A stretch of DNA of 64,000 nt, taken from the NCBI GenBank assembly GCA_017551865.1, contig JAFZKB010000031.1, forward strand, positions 18,647 through 82,646, in the 5' to 3' direction. The DNA comes from Clostridiales bacterium (GTDB taxonomy: Bacteria > Bacillota > Clostridia > Saccharofermentanales > Saccharofermentanaceae). The translations under genes and the position numbers were made by a program. The notes beneath the pieces were generated by a model. That model worked only from the letters and a program-made list of their open reading frames with translations. It did not search any database and was not told where the DNA came from. Positions 50,365 through 59,250 of this stretch are shown here, one piece after another. Numbering within the stretch: position 1 is the first letter of the stretch; each line of letters begins with the position of its first letter.

Positions 50365-51105
50365 ATGTTTTTTCGCTCGGCATTTAAACGAGTGTTTTCG
50401 GAAGGTCTCGCACCGCACGGTTTTGTGCTTTTAAAGGGCACATGTGTCTTCGGAAAACTGATCGATGAGAAGATCCTTCTTTATATCACTATCCACGATC
50501 TTTCGCCGATCGATCGAGGCGTGAAGCGCTTTGAGATCCTCTGCGGCGTGCAGACGGTCTATAGTTACGATCTTTGTGAGCACCAGCTTGCTTTTTCCGC
50601 GATCCCCCAGTACGGGATGTCTTATGAAGAAGACACCGACGAAGTGACCATGTTCTATTCCTATAATAGCGAATGTCAGGAAGAAGTCCTTCGGGAAGCG
50701 CTCGAGGATACATTGGAGATTCTTATACCGAAGCTTTCTGAGGTAAAAGATCTGCCGTCGTGCGTTTCTTTTCTCGGAAAATATCACTGGTCGCTACTTT
50801 ATAATGCCGATAAACTCGAGCGGGATTCGATCCTTCTGCTCCTCACGGAGGATAGAAGTTCTTTTGAAGAAGCTTTTTCGATTAGCAGAGCATCGCTTCT
50901 AAACGCCTATCACGGGAATGAGAGCGATCCGTATTTCGTTTCTTCCTGGGCCGAAATGGAAAAACGGATCCGGGAAGATCTGATCGGAGCTAGAGACCGG
51001 GCCTTGGCAGAAGGAGATACTGCTTTGAAAAAAGCGAAAGAAGAAGCTTCTTCCCGCGAAGCGAAAAACCGTGAAACACTTCGAAAATACGGCCTTCTCC
51101 GCTAG
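50365..51105 (+). CDS. Cytosolic protein of unknown function
   Basis: I do not recognise this 246-residue protein. It has no signal peptide or membrane segment. Residues 1-160 look like a mixed alpha/beta domain (SAFKRVFSEGLAPHGFVLLK), and residues about 195-246 form a charged helix (EKRIREDLIGARDRALAEGD). ATG 50365 follows GGAAGGG, and a -10-like TTATAATG lies about 35 bases upstream, so it has its own promoter and is probably independent of the Agr genes. Confidence 0.68.
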   Translation: MFFRSAFKRVFSEGLAPHGFVLLKGTCVFGKLIDEKILLYITIHDLSPIDRGVKRFEILCGVQTVYSYDLCEHQLAFSAIPQYGMSYEEDTDEVTMFYSYNSECQEEVLREALEDTLEILIPKLSEVKDLPSCVSFLGKYHWSLLYNADKLERDSILLLLTEDRSSFEEAFSISRASLLNAYHGNESDPYFVSSWAEMEKRIREDLIGARDRALAEGDTALKKAKEEASSREAKNRETLRKYGLLR

Positions 51106-51250
51106 AAAAGATCCTTTGCCCGGGGGGCGGGATATCAAGGAATAATTTGCGGAACTTACCCTATTTCTCCAAAAGAAAATGGGGTAATATTCTTTTCGAG
51201 GGCAGAAAAGAATTCTGCTTTAGGATCATAAGAAAAAGGAGTGTCATACG

Positions 51251-51850
51251 ATGGGCACATTTTCAAAGGTACACAGATTCCATAAAGAAGGGGAGGCCCC
51301 GAATGTAAATAACGTGGCTGCATTTGGTCAGCCGGTGCGTTCCCTTTATACATCTTCTAAAGTGTTTACACTGCATCACCATATCGATATCACTGACGAT
51401 GCCGGAACGGTTCTTTACGAGTCGAATACCAAGATGATCTCTCTTCATGATAAGACAGACGTTACGGATGCATCTGGCGCGTTTGTGGCGCATATCAGCA
51501 GAAAGATCCTGACGCTTCACGAAAGACATTATGTCACCATGTCGGACGGTCTTATGTTTGAGCTTTCCAATGAGATCTTCCACATCGTTCGCGACATCAC
51601 GAACATCGAAGGCCTCGGCTGGCAGCTTCGGGGAAATGTCCTCGGCCTCAATTTCGAGCTTTACGACGCGACCGGAAACATCATCGCGGTGATCGGCCAG
51701 AAGATGTTCTCGATCCACGATAAGTACTGCATGGATATCTATCAGGCGGATAAGGAGAAGATCGTGGTGGCGATCGTCATTGCACTGCAGCACATGATCC
51801 GCGACCGTGAAGCCGCTGCCGGCGGCGGTGGCGGAGGTTCATCGAACTGA
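51251..51850 (+). CDS. LURP-one-related (tubby-like fold) protein
   Basis: A 199-residue protein with the repeated strand pattern of the LURP-one/YxjI family: TLHHHIDITDDAGTVLYES, then SLHDKTDVTDASGAFVAHI and LTLHERHYVTMSDGLMFEL, with FELYDATGNIIAVIGQK near the end. The fold is a tubby-like beta barrel around a hydrophobic helix; function in bacteria is unknown. A run of glycines (GGGGGG) closes the protein. AAAAAGGAG precedes ATG 51251. Confidence 0.82.
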   Translation: MGTFSKVHRFHKEGEAPNVNNVAAFGQPVRSLYTSSKVFTLHHHIDITDDAGTVLYESNTKMISLHDKTDVTDASGAFVAHISRKILTLHERHYVTMSDGLMFELSNEIFHIVRDITNIEGLGWQLRGNVLGLNFELYDATGNIIAVIGQKMFSIHDKYCMDIYQADKEKIVVAIVIALQHMIRDREAAAGGGGGGSSN

Positions 51851-51870
51851 CGGGCGAATAATCTGATATA

Positions 51871-51908
51871 ATGCTCATGGGTGTGAAAGCATCCATGAGC
51901 ATTTTTAA
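51871..51908 (+). terminator. Rho-independent terminator
   Basis: ATGCTCATGG (51871-51880) pairs perfectly with CCATGAGCAT (51893-51902), followed by TTTT. It lies directly upstream of the transporter gene, so it could also act as an attenuator. Confidence 0.8.
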
Positions 51909-51927
51909 TTTGGGGGAGTGAATTCTC

Positions 51928-53469
51928 ATGCGTGATAAGTGGTCATCGAGATCCACATTTATTCTGGCGGCGATCGGTTCCGCTGTAGGTCTGGGAAATG
52001 CATGGCGTTTTCCGGGACTGGCTTCGAAATATGGTGGAGGAGCGTTTCTTTTCGTATATCTTCTGGCGATGCTGGTCATCGGCATTCCGCTTCTGATGCT
52101 GGAGATCGCTGTGGCGAGACGGACGAAACAGGGTGCTCCGGGTTCGATGAGAGCACTGAATAAAAAAGCAGAGAGCGTCGGCTGGATCGCGGTATCCAAT
52201 GGTATCGGCATCTCCATTTACTATGCGGCAGTATTTGCATGGGTCATCATGATGTTCTTCATGAGCTTCAAGTTCATGAACATGACGGATGACACGGAAG
52301 CAGCCAGCTCCCTGTGGGCAAATACCATCAAGACGACAGGCACGACGTCCGGTTTTACGACGATCGCATGGCCGGTTCTGATCTGCCTGGTCATCGCCTG
52401 GGCTCTTTGCTATTTCTGTATTCGAAACGGCACGACGACGGTGGGAAAGGTCGTAAAGTACACGGTATCACTTCCTGTTATCTGCCTTCTGGTCCTCGCG
52501 GTCCGCGGCTTTACCATGCCGGGCGCAATGGACGGCGTGGCAAAACTCTTCATCCCGAAGTGGAGTGCGCTTACTGATTCGAACCTCTGGATCGATGCGA
52601 TCGGTCAGGTGTTCTACTCACTATCGACATCCATGGCCATCATGTTCGCGTACGGATCTTTTCTCGACAGCAAAGCCAATATTGCGGTGGATTCCATGAT
52701 CATCGCATTTTCTGATATGATCATCAGCGTGCTTGCCGGTATCGTTATGTTTACGACGATGGCCGGTGTCGGCATGCTCGACAATATGTCCGCATCCGGT
52801 ATTGCTACTGCGTTCATTATCTACCCGCAGGCGATCGTCAAACTCTCCGGTTCCGGCGTCGTGAATATGCTCTTCGCTTTCGTGTTCTACTTCTGCCTGA
52901 TCACGTTGGCCATCGACTCTCTCTTCTCCATCGTGGAAGGCGTGTCGACAGCGCTTTCGGACAAGTTCAAACTCAATAAGAAAAAGACGACCCTTACGAT
53001 CTGCCTCATCGAAGGTGTGATCAGCCTGATCTATGTTACAGGCGCGGGTCTTGCGGTCCTCGATATCGTGGACTATTTCATCAACAGCTACACACTGATC
53101 TTAACGGGTATCCTCGAAGTGATCGTGGCCGGCTGGTTCTTCCAGACGACGAAGATCCTCGAGCAGATCAACAAGAACACGAAGTCCTTCTTCATGCCCT
53201 ATGTATGGTTTATTCCGTCGATCAAGTTCATCTCTCCGGCGGTGCTTTCCGGACTCTTTGTCTGGAATATCGTAAGTCTCGTCCGCGGCGGCGGCATCTA
53301 TGGCAAGAGCGACGGATATTCCCTCAAGGCGAATATCCTCTTCGGCTGGGTCGTCATGCTCCTGATCGTCCTTTCCGGACTAATCATCCGGGCGATCGTC
53401 CGTGCCAAGGCGAAGAACGGCTATACCGAAGATACGAGAACATGGGATGAGATCCCGGAGGAGTCCTGA
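51928..53469 (+). CDS. Sodium-dependent transporter, NSS/SNF family
   Basis: A 513-residue secondary transporter of the neurotransmitter:sodium symporter family, importing an amino acid or amine with Na+. The N-terminus SRSTFILAAIGSAVGLGNAWRFP is the family signature, including the unwound first helix that binds sodium and substrate. About twelve hydrophobic segments follow. The exact substrate cannot be told from sequence. It is followed eight bases later by a second membrane protein. Confidence 0.93.
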   Translation: MRDKWSSRSTFILAAIGSAVGLGNAWRFPGLASKYGGGAFLFVYLLAMLVIGIPLLMLEIAVARRTKQGAPGSMRALNKKAESVGWIAVSNGIGISIYYAAVFAWVIMMFFMSFKFMNMTDDTEAASSLWANTIKTTGTTSGFTTIAWPVLICLVIAWALCYFCIRNGTTTVGKVVKYTVSLPVICLLVLAVRGFTMPGAMDGVAKLFIPKWSALTDSNLWIDAIGQVFYSLSTSMAIMFAYGSFLDSKANIAVDSMIIAFSDMIISVLAGIVMFTTMAGVGMLDNMSASGIATAFIIYPQAIVKLSGSGVVNMLFAFVFYFCLITLAIDSLFSIVEGVSTALSDKFKLNKKKTTLTICLIEGVISLIYVTGAGLAVLDIVDYFINSYTLILTGILEVIVAGWFFQTTKILEQINKNTKSFFMPYVWFIPSIKFISPAVLSGLFVWNIVSLVRGGGIYGKSDGYSLKANILFGWVVMLLIVLSGLIIRAIVRAKAKNGYTEDTRTWDEIPEES

Positions 53470-53476
53470 TCCGAAC

Positions 53477-54529
53477 ATGTTGAAAAAGAAGATCCCATGG
53501 ATGATATTGTTCCTGCTGATGATGGTCTTCAGTATCTGGGCCGTCGTTTCCCGAAGCGAGAGCTTTTCGCCGTCGCTTCTGCGGGAGACGCTGAGAAATG
53601 CAGATGTGAAGTGGCTCGTCGCCGCGGTTCTGGGCATGGTGTGCAATATCTTTTTCGAAGGGCTGGCGCTGGATATTCTGGTTAAGACCCTGACGAAGAA
53701 AGAAGGGGAGAAGCCCATCAGAAGCCACGGGATCCTCTATTCTGCCGCAGATATCTATTTTTCGGCGATCACGCCATCTGCCTCTGCCGGTCAGCCGGCC
53801 AGTGCCTATTTCATGTCCCGTGACGGGATACCTGTGGCCGAGTCTGCTGTCATCTTGGTACTGAACATGCTCTTTTATATTGGCGCGCTGGCGATCGTCG
53901 GCGTTCTTGGATTCGCCATTGCACCTTCTATCTACTATGGTCTCGATACACTTGCGCAGACTCTCGTAATGATCGGATTCATCATCCTTTTAGGTCTGTG
54001 TCTGGTCTTCGTTCTGATCCTGAAAAAGGAGCAGTGGATCAAAAAGGTGGCGGTCAAGCTCGTACACTTTGGGAAAAAACTGCACCTGATCCGTGATGTG
54101 GACGGGCGCATCCGTAAGATCGAAACTGCGATCGAACAGTATAAGAACTGTGCGGATCTGATCTTTAAGAATAAACTGGCTATGGTGGCGGCGTTTCTTC
54201 TGAATCTTCTGCAGCGTTTCTCTCTGGTGAGTACGACGGTCCTGGTATATCTGGCATTCGGAGGATCGATGGCCAACCTTCCGGAGGTGACCGCTGTCTC
54301 GTGCCTGGTGCTCGTCGGTGTTTACAGCCTACCGGTTCCCGGAGGCATGGGTGTTGCCGATTTTCTTCTTCTCAGCGGCCTTTGCCAGATCGAAGATATC
54401 GCCAGTACCGCGAATCTGGCCCTTTTCTCCCGTGGTATCTCCTTTTACAGCTGTATCGCGCTGACGATCGTGATTCTGATTGTCGGATACCTCTACCAGA
54501 ACAGAAAAATAAAGGCACAAAAAAACTGA
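53477..54529 (+). CDS. MprF/UPF0104-like flippase-domain membrane protein
   Basis: A 350-residue integral membrane protein of the lysylphosphatidylglycerol synthase TM family (the flippase half of MprF, without the synthase domain). Typical motifs are the N-terminal LRNADVKWLVAAVLGMVCN and the later ITPSASAGQPASAYFM and PVPGGMGVADFLL. About seven to eight membrane segments are visible. I start at ATG 53477 because the upstream in-frame residues overlap the transporter gene. The lipid or other substrate is unknown. Confidence 0.85.
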   Translation: MLKKKIPWMILFLLMMVFSIWAVVSRSESFSPSLLRETLRNADVKWLVAAVLGMVCNIFFEGLALDILVKTLTKKEGEKPIRSHGILYSAADIYFSAITPSASAGQPASAYFMSRDGIPVAESAVILVLNMLFYIGALAIVGVLGFAIAPSIYYGLDTLAQTLVMIGFIILLGLCLVFVLILKKEQWIKKVAVKLVHFGKKLHLIRDVDGRIRKIETAIEQYKNCADLIFKNKLAMVAAFLLNLLQRFSLVSTTVLVYLAFGGSMANLPEVTAVSCLVLVGVYSLPVPGGMGVADFLLLSGLCQIEDIASTANLALFSRGISFYSCIALTIVILIVGYLYQNRKIKAQKN

Positions 54530-54557
54530 CCGTCTGAAGATCAAACGGTCAGTTTTT
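54521..54557. terminator. Bidirectional terminator
   Basis: AAAAACTGACCGT (54521-54533) pairs perfectly with ACGGTCAGTTTTT (54545-54557). It serves the rightward membrane protein gene, whose stop lies in its left arm, and the leftward binding-protein gene. Confidence 0.92.
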
Positions 54558-54580
54558 CTCTTTATGTGATGATCCTAACT

Positions 54581-57214
54581 TTAGGAACTGAGAGCAGATT
54601 TGATTTTTTCTTCGATCGTGGCGGCGGCCTGGGTGACGGTCATCTCGCCACTCATATAGCGCTCGAAATATGTCCTTACGATATCGTAGATAGCCGCATC
54701 TGTCGCATATCTTCTCTTCGGAGTAGACAGGAGCGCTTCATATTCCGCAAGAAGGTCATCGGAGTATTCGAGTTTCGGATAGTTAGGATTAAAGACATTT
54801 CCGTACATGGGGGTGTTCTTATATTTCGAGTTCAAGGTGCGGAACGCATTGATGTTGATCGGTATCTTCTCTTCCATATAACCATTCGGACCATACTTGA
54901 TTGTCTGGGCGATGTTAAGCTGTGCGTCATCCGAAAGCAGATACGTGATGATTTCCCATGCCAGTTCCTTCTGCGTGCTGTAGGAGGTGATCCCGATGGT
55001 CAGGTCGGACTCTGCGAGCATGGAACAATCTTTCGACCCCGGGTAACCAAACCACTGTACATGTCCGCCGAAAAGCTGGTACTGCATATATTCTTCGTAC
55101 GTGTTGGTCGACGCACTGCAGAAGATCGAAACCCAGTCAGCGAGCTGGAATATATTGCTGAATGGGCTTGGATCCTGCATAGCCGGTTCGAGTTCGGAAT
55201 CTGAATAATACCCGTAAATGGTACTGACCTTTAGAAGTTCGAGCATGTCGATCAGAGAGTTTTGGTCGATGGTAACGGAACCGCGCTCATAGTCGACCCA
55301 TGAGGTAAGTTCACCCTCAAGGAACAATTTCATCATCCTGGCAGTATCCTGCTCTGCGAAAAGCATCATATTGTCGGAGTACATTGCCTGAGCAAGAGAA
55401 AGATCATGGTAGTTCATCTTATCTTTCCCATCGGTATAGCAGATGTTCCCGAGGAGAGCGTAATTCCGGAAGTACAGAGGGAGCTGATAAAGGCTTCCAT
55501 TGACCTCGAATGCCTCCAGGACATTTGTAAAAAACTTGGTCGTGTCGATGCCGTGAATGCTTCGAATATAAGGATTTAAGTCTGTCAGGTAATCGCTGTT
55601 GCCTAAGGTGAGAGAATCTCCGGAACTGACGATAATGTCCGGACCGATGCCGGCATTGATCTGGGATTCCATATTATCCGTCGCTTGTTCGCGGAATTTC
55701 AAACTGTCAACAGGGTTGATCTCGTAAGGCATATCCTGTTCTACGGCATTTCGGTAGAAAGTAAAGTCTTTATAGTCATTCAGACGGAAATCCGCATAGT
55801 CATACAGTTTGATCCAGGCCGCATGAGTGGTATCTGCGTTATACTGCGAGATGGATTTGGTGATCGGGCTCGACGAGATGCCGACACCGCCGATCCAGAT
55901 CTGCTTCTGACCATTGTGCGGATTCTTTTCTGCCGGAGTGAGGTAGATGAGATAGCAATTCGGATTCTCCATATCAATGGATTCGATTTCGGCAATGCAA
56001 AGACGGGTCACTTCTTTACTGGCTGTGGTGGTTTCGTCCGTAGTTACATCCCCGGATGTGGATGAGGCCTGGATACTGCTGTTTTCTGATTCGGTCTCCT
56101 TCGGCGCTACCATAGGACCCGGGTCCTTTTGTGCGGCGATCACGCTCACCGGAGAGGAACAGGACCCTTCCGAAAGGATCTTCACATTTCCACTTGTGAG
56201 GATATTTCTGTCGTAGTCGGTCTGATTCCAGTCCATCAGACAGCCGAATTTGCCGGATGCCAGATCGATCGTGCCAATGGAGTTTCTCGTAGCTGCATAG
56301 ATCTTGCCGTTATCCTGGGAGATGTGCATGCCGGCCAGATTGTCAGAGGCGCGGAAGTCGAAAGAAAGAGAGACCATTCCGTTTGCATCGTATAAGAGCT
56401 GGTACAGTTCGTAGCTGTCGGGGGAATCGTCACTGTGGACACGAAGCTGGACATAGTATTTGCCGTCTTCCTCCCAGATCCCGGCGCAGGTGCGGTCTTC
56501 TGTCATTCCGATCCCGGACAGGACTTTTTCAGAAGCGTCCAGATTGATGAGCCTGTTGCCGTAACTGCAGAGAATGTGCCCGTTTTCTGCGAAAAGAACA
56601 TGATCGATATAAGCGTCTTGCTCACTGTGGATGACCCTCGGTGCGCGGGTCATCTGGCCGGACAGATCAAAATCTACTTTATAAATGGATTGTTCTCCGT
56701 TGTCGCGGTCATAGTCATAGCAATTATATACTGCAACGAATCCATTTTCTTCTGCATGAAAATAACAATCTCCCGGAAGATCGAGATTCTCACCTGTAAG
56801 TTCTCCGACGTATTGGCCATCCAGGTCAAAGAAGGCCCAGAAATCTTCGTTATATGGCTCGATTATAATGCCTTCGGGGCCTTCAGAAGTTATTTCATAG
56901 GTGCGGTTAACATAAGTAAAAAGGTAATCCCCTACGAAGACGGGTGAATAAAAAGAGGTGTTGAATAGAGACCAGCCTTCCGGCAGGGTTGGTTCCGGTA
57001 CGGACAACTGGATCTTCTCTGCATTATAGAAGACTTCTTCGCTGATGGTATCCGCGATGTCCCTGACAGATCCCTCTTCGGTTTCATAAGACACATTCGA
57101 AGAAGGCTCGCTGCTATTGCCTTCCGTCTGCGAACGATATGAGCAGCCGGAAAGAAGCACTGCTGCAAGCGCGAAAGACGCGATACGGAGTTGTGTCTTC
57201 TTCTTAAGTGACAA
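54581..57214 (-). CDS. Large solute-binding lipoprotein with N-terminal propeller-like domain
   Basis: An 877-residue precursor. The signal peptide ends in LAAVLLSGC (lipobox). Residues about 60-370 have repeated strand pairs such as FWAFFDLDGQYVGEL and GKIYAATRNSIGTIDLASG, like a beta-propeller. A Ser/Thr-rich linker follows (about 380-410). The C-terminal half resembles an extracellular sugar-binding protein (GPDIIVSSGDSLTLGNSDYLTDLNPY, then SYSTQKELAWEIITYLLSDD). I prefer TTG 57214 as start because it gives a compact signal peptide; an in-frame ATG at 57268 would add 18 residues. No permease genes are nearby. Confidence 0.8.
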   Translation of the reverse strand: MSLKKKTQLRIASFALAAVLLSGCSYRSQTEGNSSEPSSNVSYETEEGSVRDIADTISEEVFYNAEKIQLSVPEPTLPEGWSLFNTSFYSPVFVGDYLFTYVNRTYEITSEGPEGIIIEPYNEDFWAFFDLDGQYVGELTGENLDLPGDCYFHAEENGFVAVYNCYDYDRDNGEQSIYKVDFDLSGQMTRAPRVIHSEQDAYIDHVLFAENGHILCSYGNRLINLDASEKVLSGIGMTEDRTCAGIWEEDGKYYVQLRVHSDDSPDSYELYQLLYDANGMVSLSFDFRASDNLAGMHISQDNGKIYAATRNSIGTIDLASGKFGCLMDWNQTDYDRNILTSGNVKILSEGSCSSPVSVIAAQKDPGPMVAPKETESENSSIQASSTSGDVTTDETTTASKEVTRLCIAEIESIDMENPNCYLIYLTPAEKNPHNGQKQIWIGGVGISSSPITKSISQYNADTTHAAWIKLYDYADFRLNDYKDFTFYRNAVEQDMPYEINPVDSLKFREQATDNMESQINAGIGPDIIVSSGDSLTLGNSDYLTDLNPYIRSIHGIDTTKFFTNVLEAFEVNGSLYQLPLYFRNYALLGNICYTDGKDKMNYHDLSLAQAMYSDNMMLFAEQDTARMMKLFLEGELTSWVDYERGSVTIDQNSLIDMLELLKVSTIYGYYSDSELEPAMQDPSPFSNIFQLADWVSIFCSASTNTYEEYMQYQLFGGHVQWFGYPGSKDCSMLAESDLTIGITSYSTQKELAWEIITYLLSDDAQLNIAQTIKYGPNGYMEEKIPININAFRTLNSKYKNTPMYGNVFNPNYPKLEYSDDLLAEYEALLSTPKRRYATDAAIYDIVRTYFERYMSGEMTVTQAAATIEEKIKSALSS

Positions 57215-57326
57215 GGCTTTTCTTTTCCTTTCTCTTACCGTTCGCCCTGAAAAGGTGCAGATCGGCATTTTCTTATTCTCATGCTAGTTTATACCATGCA
57301 TTGTATATCACAATTACTTATTATAA

Positions 57327-57355
57327 GTGACAAATTTGAAATTCTATTATATAAT
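57327..57355 (+). promoter_or_regulatory. SigA-type promoter of the ECF transporter and coaX genes
   Basis: GTGACA (57327-57332), a 17-base spacer and a perfect TATAAT (57350-57355). Confidence 0.82.
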
Positions 57356-57361
57356 CGCATC

Positions 57362-57506
57362 GGCAGGAGTTTCCATGCCCATACGAAACGTCTGAAAATG
57401 CAGGTACCGCAAGGGTCGCGGATCTGACGCAGACGGGAAGGGATGAAAACGAGAGCCGCAATTGTATCCTCGGAATGAGGAATAATATCAAAGGAGGGTT
57501 TGTATT
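57362..57506 (+). promoter_or_regulatory. Structured 5' leader with possible ribosome-binding-site switch
   Basis: The leader of about 145 bases contains CGTCTG pairing with CAGACG, with CCGC/GCGG inside. Just before the gene is CCTC (57478-57481), which can pair either with GAGG (57487-57490) or with the ribosome binding site GGAGG (57493-57497). I do not recognise a known riboswitch consensus. Confidence 0.45.
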
Positions 57507-58256
57507 ATGAAAAAACAGACTCAGAAAACAAAATCTATTGCATTGATGGGCATTCTCTGTGCGATCATGATCGTCATGTCGTTCACGCCTGTCGGGTACC
57601 TCAAAGTCGGTACCATCGAAATTTCCCTTCTCATGATCCCTGTAGCAATCGGTGCTGTAGCGCTTGGTCCTGTGGCCGGTGCGATCCTCGGTGCTGTTTT
57701 CGGCATCACCAGTTTTGCACAGTGCTTCGGCCTTTCGTTCTTCGGAACGTTCCTTTGCGACATTAATCCTTTCATGACTTGTGTTATGTGTATCGTTCCG
57801 CGTGTCCTCGCAGGATTCTGCGCGGGTCTGGTTGCGGAAAACAAGATCACGATCGGTCTTCACAACGTCAGAACGAACAAGGACCGCAAGGTCAGTGTCA
57901 ACCGCGGTGCGATCACAGGCTTCTGTGCCGCACTCTTCAACACGATCTTCTTCATGCTCTCGCTGCTTCTGTTCTTCTGGAACAGCCAGACCTTCATCAA
58001 CGCGGTAAATGAATGGGGATATAAGACAAACAATATCCTGCTGTTCTTCTTCGCATTCGTCGGGATCAACTGTATCTTCGAGCTGATCGCCACCTGCATT
58101 GTAACCAGTGCGATCGGAACGGCTCTCGAGAAGGCCAAGCTGATCGACTTTGCTACGATCAATAAGAAGACTGTCGCGGAAGCAGCATCTGACGCTTCCG
58201 AAAAAGCATCGGATATCGCGGAAAAAGCAGAAGAAGTTTCTGAATCCGAAGAATGA
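57507..58256 (+). CDS. ECF transporter S component, probably pantothenate-specific
   Basis: A 249-residue membrane protein with about six hydrophobic segments and the ECF S-component pattern (VGTIEISLLMIPVAIGAVALGP, shown here by its core GTIEISLLMIPVAIG). S components bind a vitamin and join a shared energising module encoded elsewhere. Pantothenate is inferred only because the next gene encodes pantothenate kinase. Residues about 222-249 form an Ala/Glu/Ser-rich soluble tail. AAAGGAGGG precedes ATG 57507. Confidence 0.82.
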   Translation: MKKQTQKTKSIALMGILCAIMIVMSFTPVGYLKVGTIEISLLMIPVAIGAVALGPVAGAILGAVFGITSFAQCFGLSFFGTFLCDINPFMTCVMCIVPRVLAGFCAGLVAENKITIGLHNVRTNKDRKVSVNRGAITGFCAALFNTIFFMLSLLLFFWNSQTFINAVNEWGYKTNNILLFFFAFVGINCIFELIATCIVTSAIGTALEKAKLIDFATINKKTVAEAASDASEKASDIAEKAEEVSESEE

Positions 58257-58287
58257 TCCTCACTTTCTGCAAAAAGGAGTTATACCT

Positions 58288-59052
58288 ATGATCCTTGCAG
58301 TTGATATCGGAAATACACACATCCTTCTGGGTGGTTTTGACGGGAAGAAGATCCTCTTTACCGAGCTTCTTACGACCCATACCCGCTCTACCGAGCTGGA
58401 GTATGCATCGCTTCTGGAGACCGCGCTCCGGTTTAATGACATGTCTTTTGACGAGGTCAGCGGGGCGATCGTTTCGTCGGTCGTTCCGTCTGTTACGAAA
58501 AATATCTGCCGTGCCATCGAACGCTTTACAGGTGAAGCGCCGATGGTGGTCGGCCCAGGAGTCAAGACGGGGCTTAAGATCCGTACAGACAATCCGGCGC
58601 AGGTCGGATCAGACCTGATCATGGCGGCAGTCGCCGGGGTAAAAGAATACCCTGTGCCGCAGATCAACGTCTATATGGGAACGGCGACCGCCTTTTCCCT
58701 GATCGATGATCAGAAGGCTTTTGTCGGCACATCGATCGGCGCCGGCATGGGTGTGGCGGCGGAAGCGCTCTGTGAAAGAACTTCCCAGCTGCCGAGCGTG
58801 GCCTTCGATATTCCGAAGAAGGTCATCGGCACCAATACCATCGACAGTGTCCAGAGCGGACTTATGTATCAGGCCGCTTCTGCCATCGATGGTATGATCG
58901 GGCGGATCGAAAAGGAATACGGTCAGAAATGCACGATCGTGGCGACCGGACGGTATGCCGCCTCGGTGGTCTCACTATGCGAGCATAAGATCATCCTCGA
59001 TCCGGATCTGATCTTGAAAGGCCTGATGGAGGTCTATAAAAAGAACGCCTAA
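58288..59052 (+). CDS. coaX: Type III pantothenate kinase, divergent
   Basis: Phosphorylates pantothenate in the first step of CoA synthesis. The 254 residues show the ASKHA fold: LAVDIGNTHILLGGF with Asp6, SSVVPSVT, PGVKTGLKIRTDNPAQVGSD (core GLKIRTDNP) with Asp109, and GTSIGAGMGVAAEAL. In most CoaX proteins the next motif reads DFGTAT; here it is YMGTAT with Tyr129 in place of the Asp, and GADR is GSDL. The activity may therefore be altered or assisted. ATG 58288 follows AAAAAGGAG. It is probably co-transcribed with the upstream vitamin transporter gene. Confidence 0.85.
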   Translation: MILAVDIGNTHILLGGFDGKKILFTELLTTHTRSTELEYASLLETALRFNDMSFDEVSGAIVSSVVPSVTKNICRAIERFTGEAPMVVGPGVKTGLKIRTDNPAQVGSDLIMAAVAGVKEYPVPQINVYMGTATAFSLIDDQKAFVGTSIGAGMGVAAEALCERTSQLPSVAFDIPKKVIGTNTIDSVQSGLMYQAASAIDGMIGRIEKEYGQKCTIVATGRYAASVVSLCEHKIILDPDLILKGLMEVYKKNA

Positions 59053-59250
59053 CTTTAAGAACACGCGCAATTGCGTTTTCAATATGTCGCTGGTCACGCT
59101 GCTCCGACCCTCTCCAAAAATGAGCGCGTGAACAGCGGCTTTCTTTTGCCATAAAAACTCAGGGTGTATTTTTTTAGTTTTCCTGCTATACTCATATAGG
59201 CGTATTTATTACGTTTGTAGCATGTGTAGTAATTGTAGGAGGAATAGAAT

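Noticed and set aside
50199..50387. A 62-codon rightward frame after agrD
   Set aside because: It reads straight through a strong terminator and into the next gene; the protein looks random.
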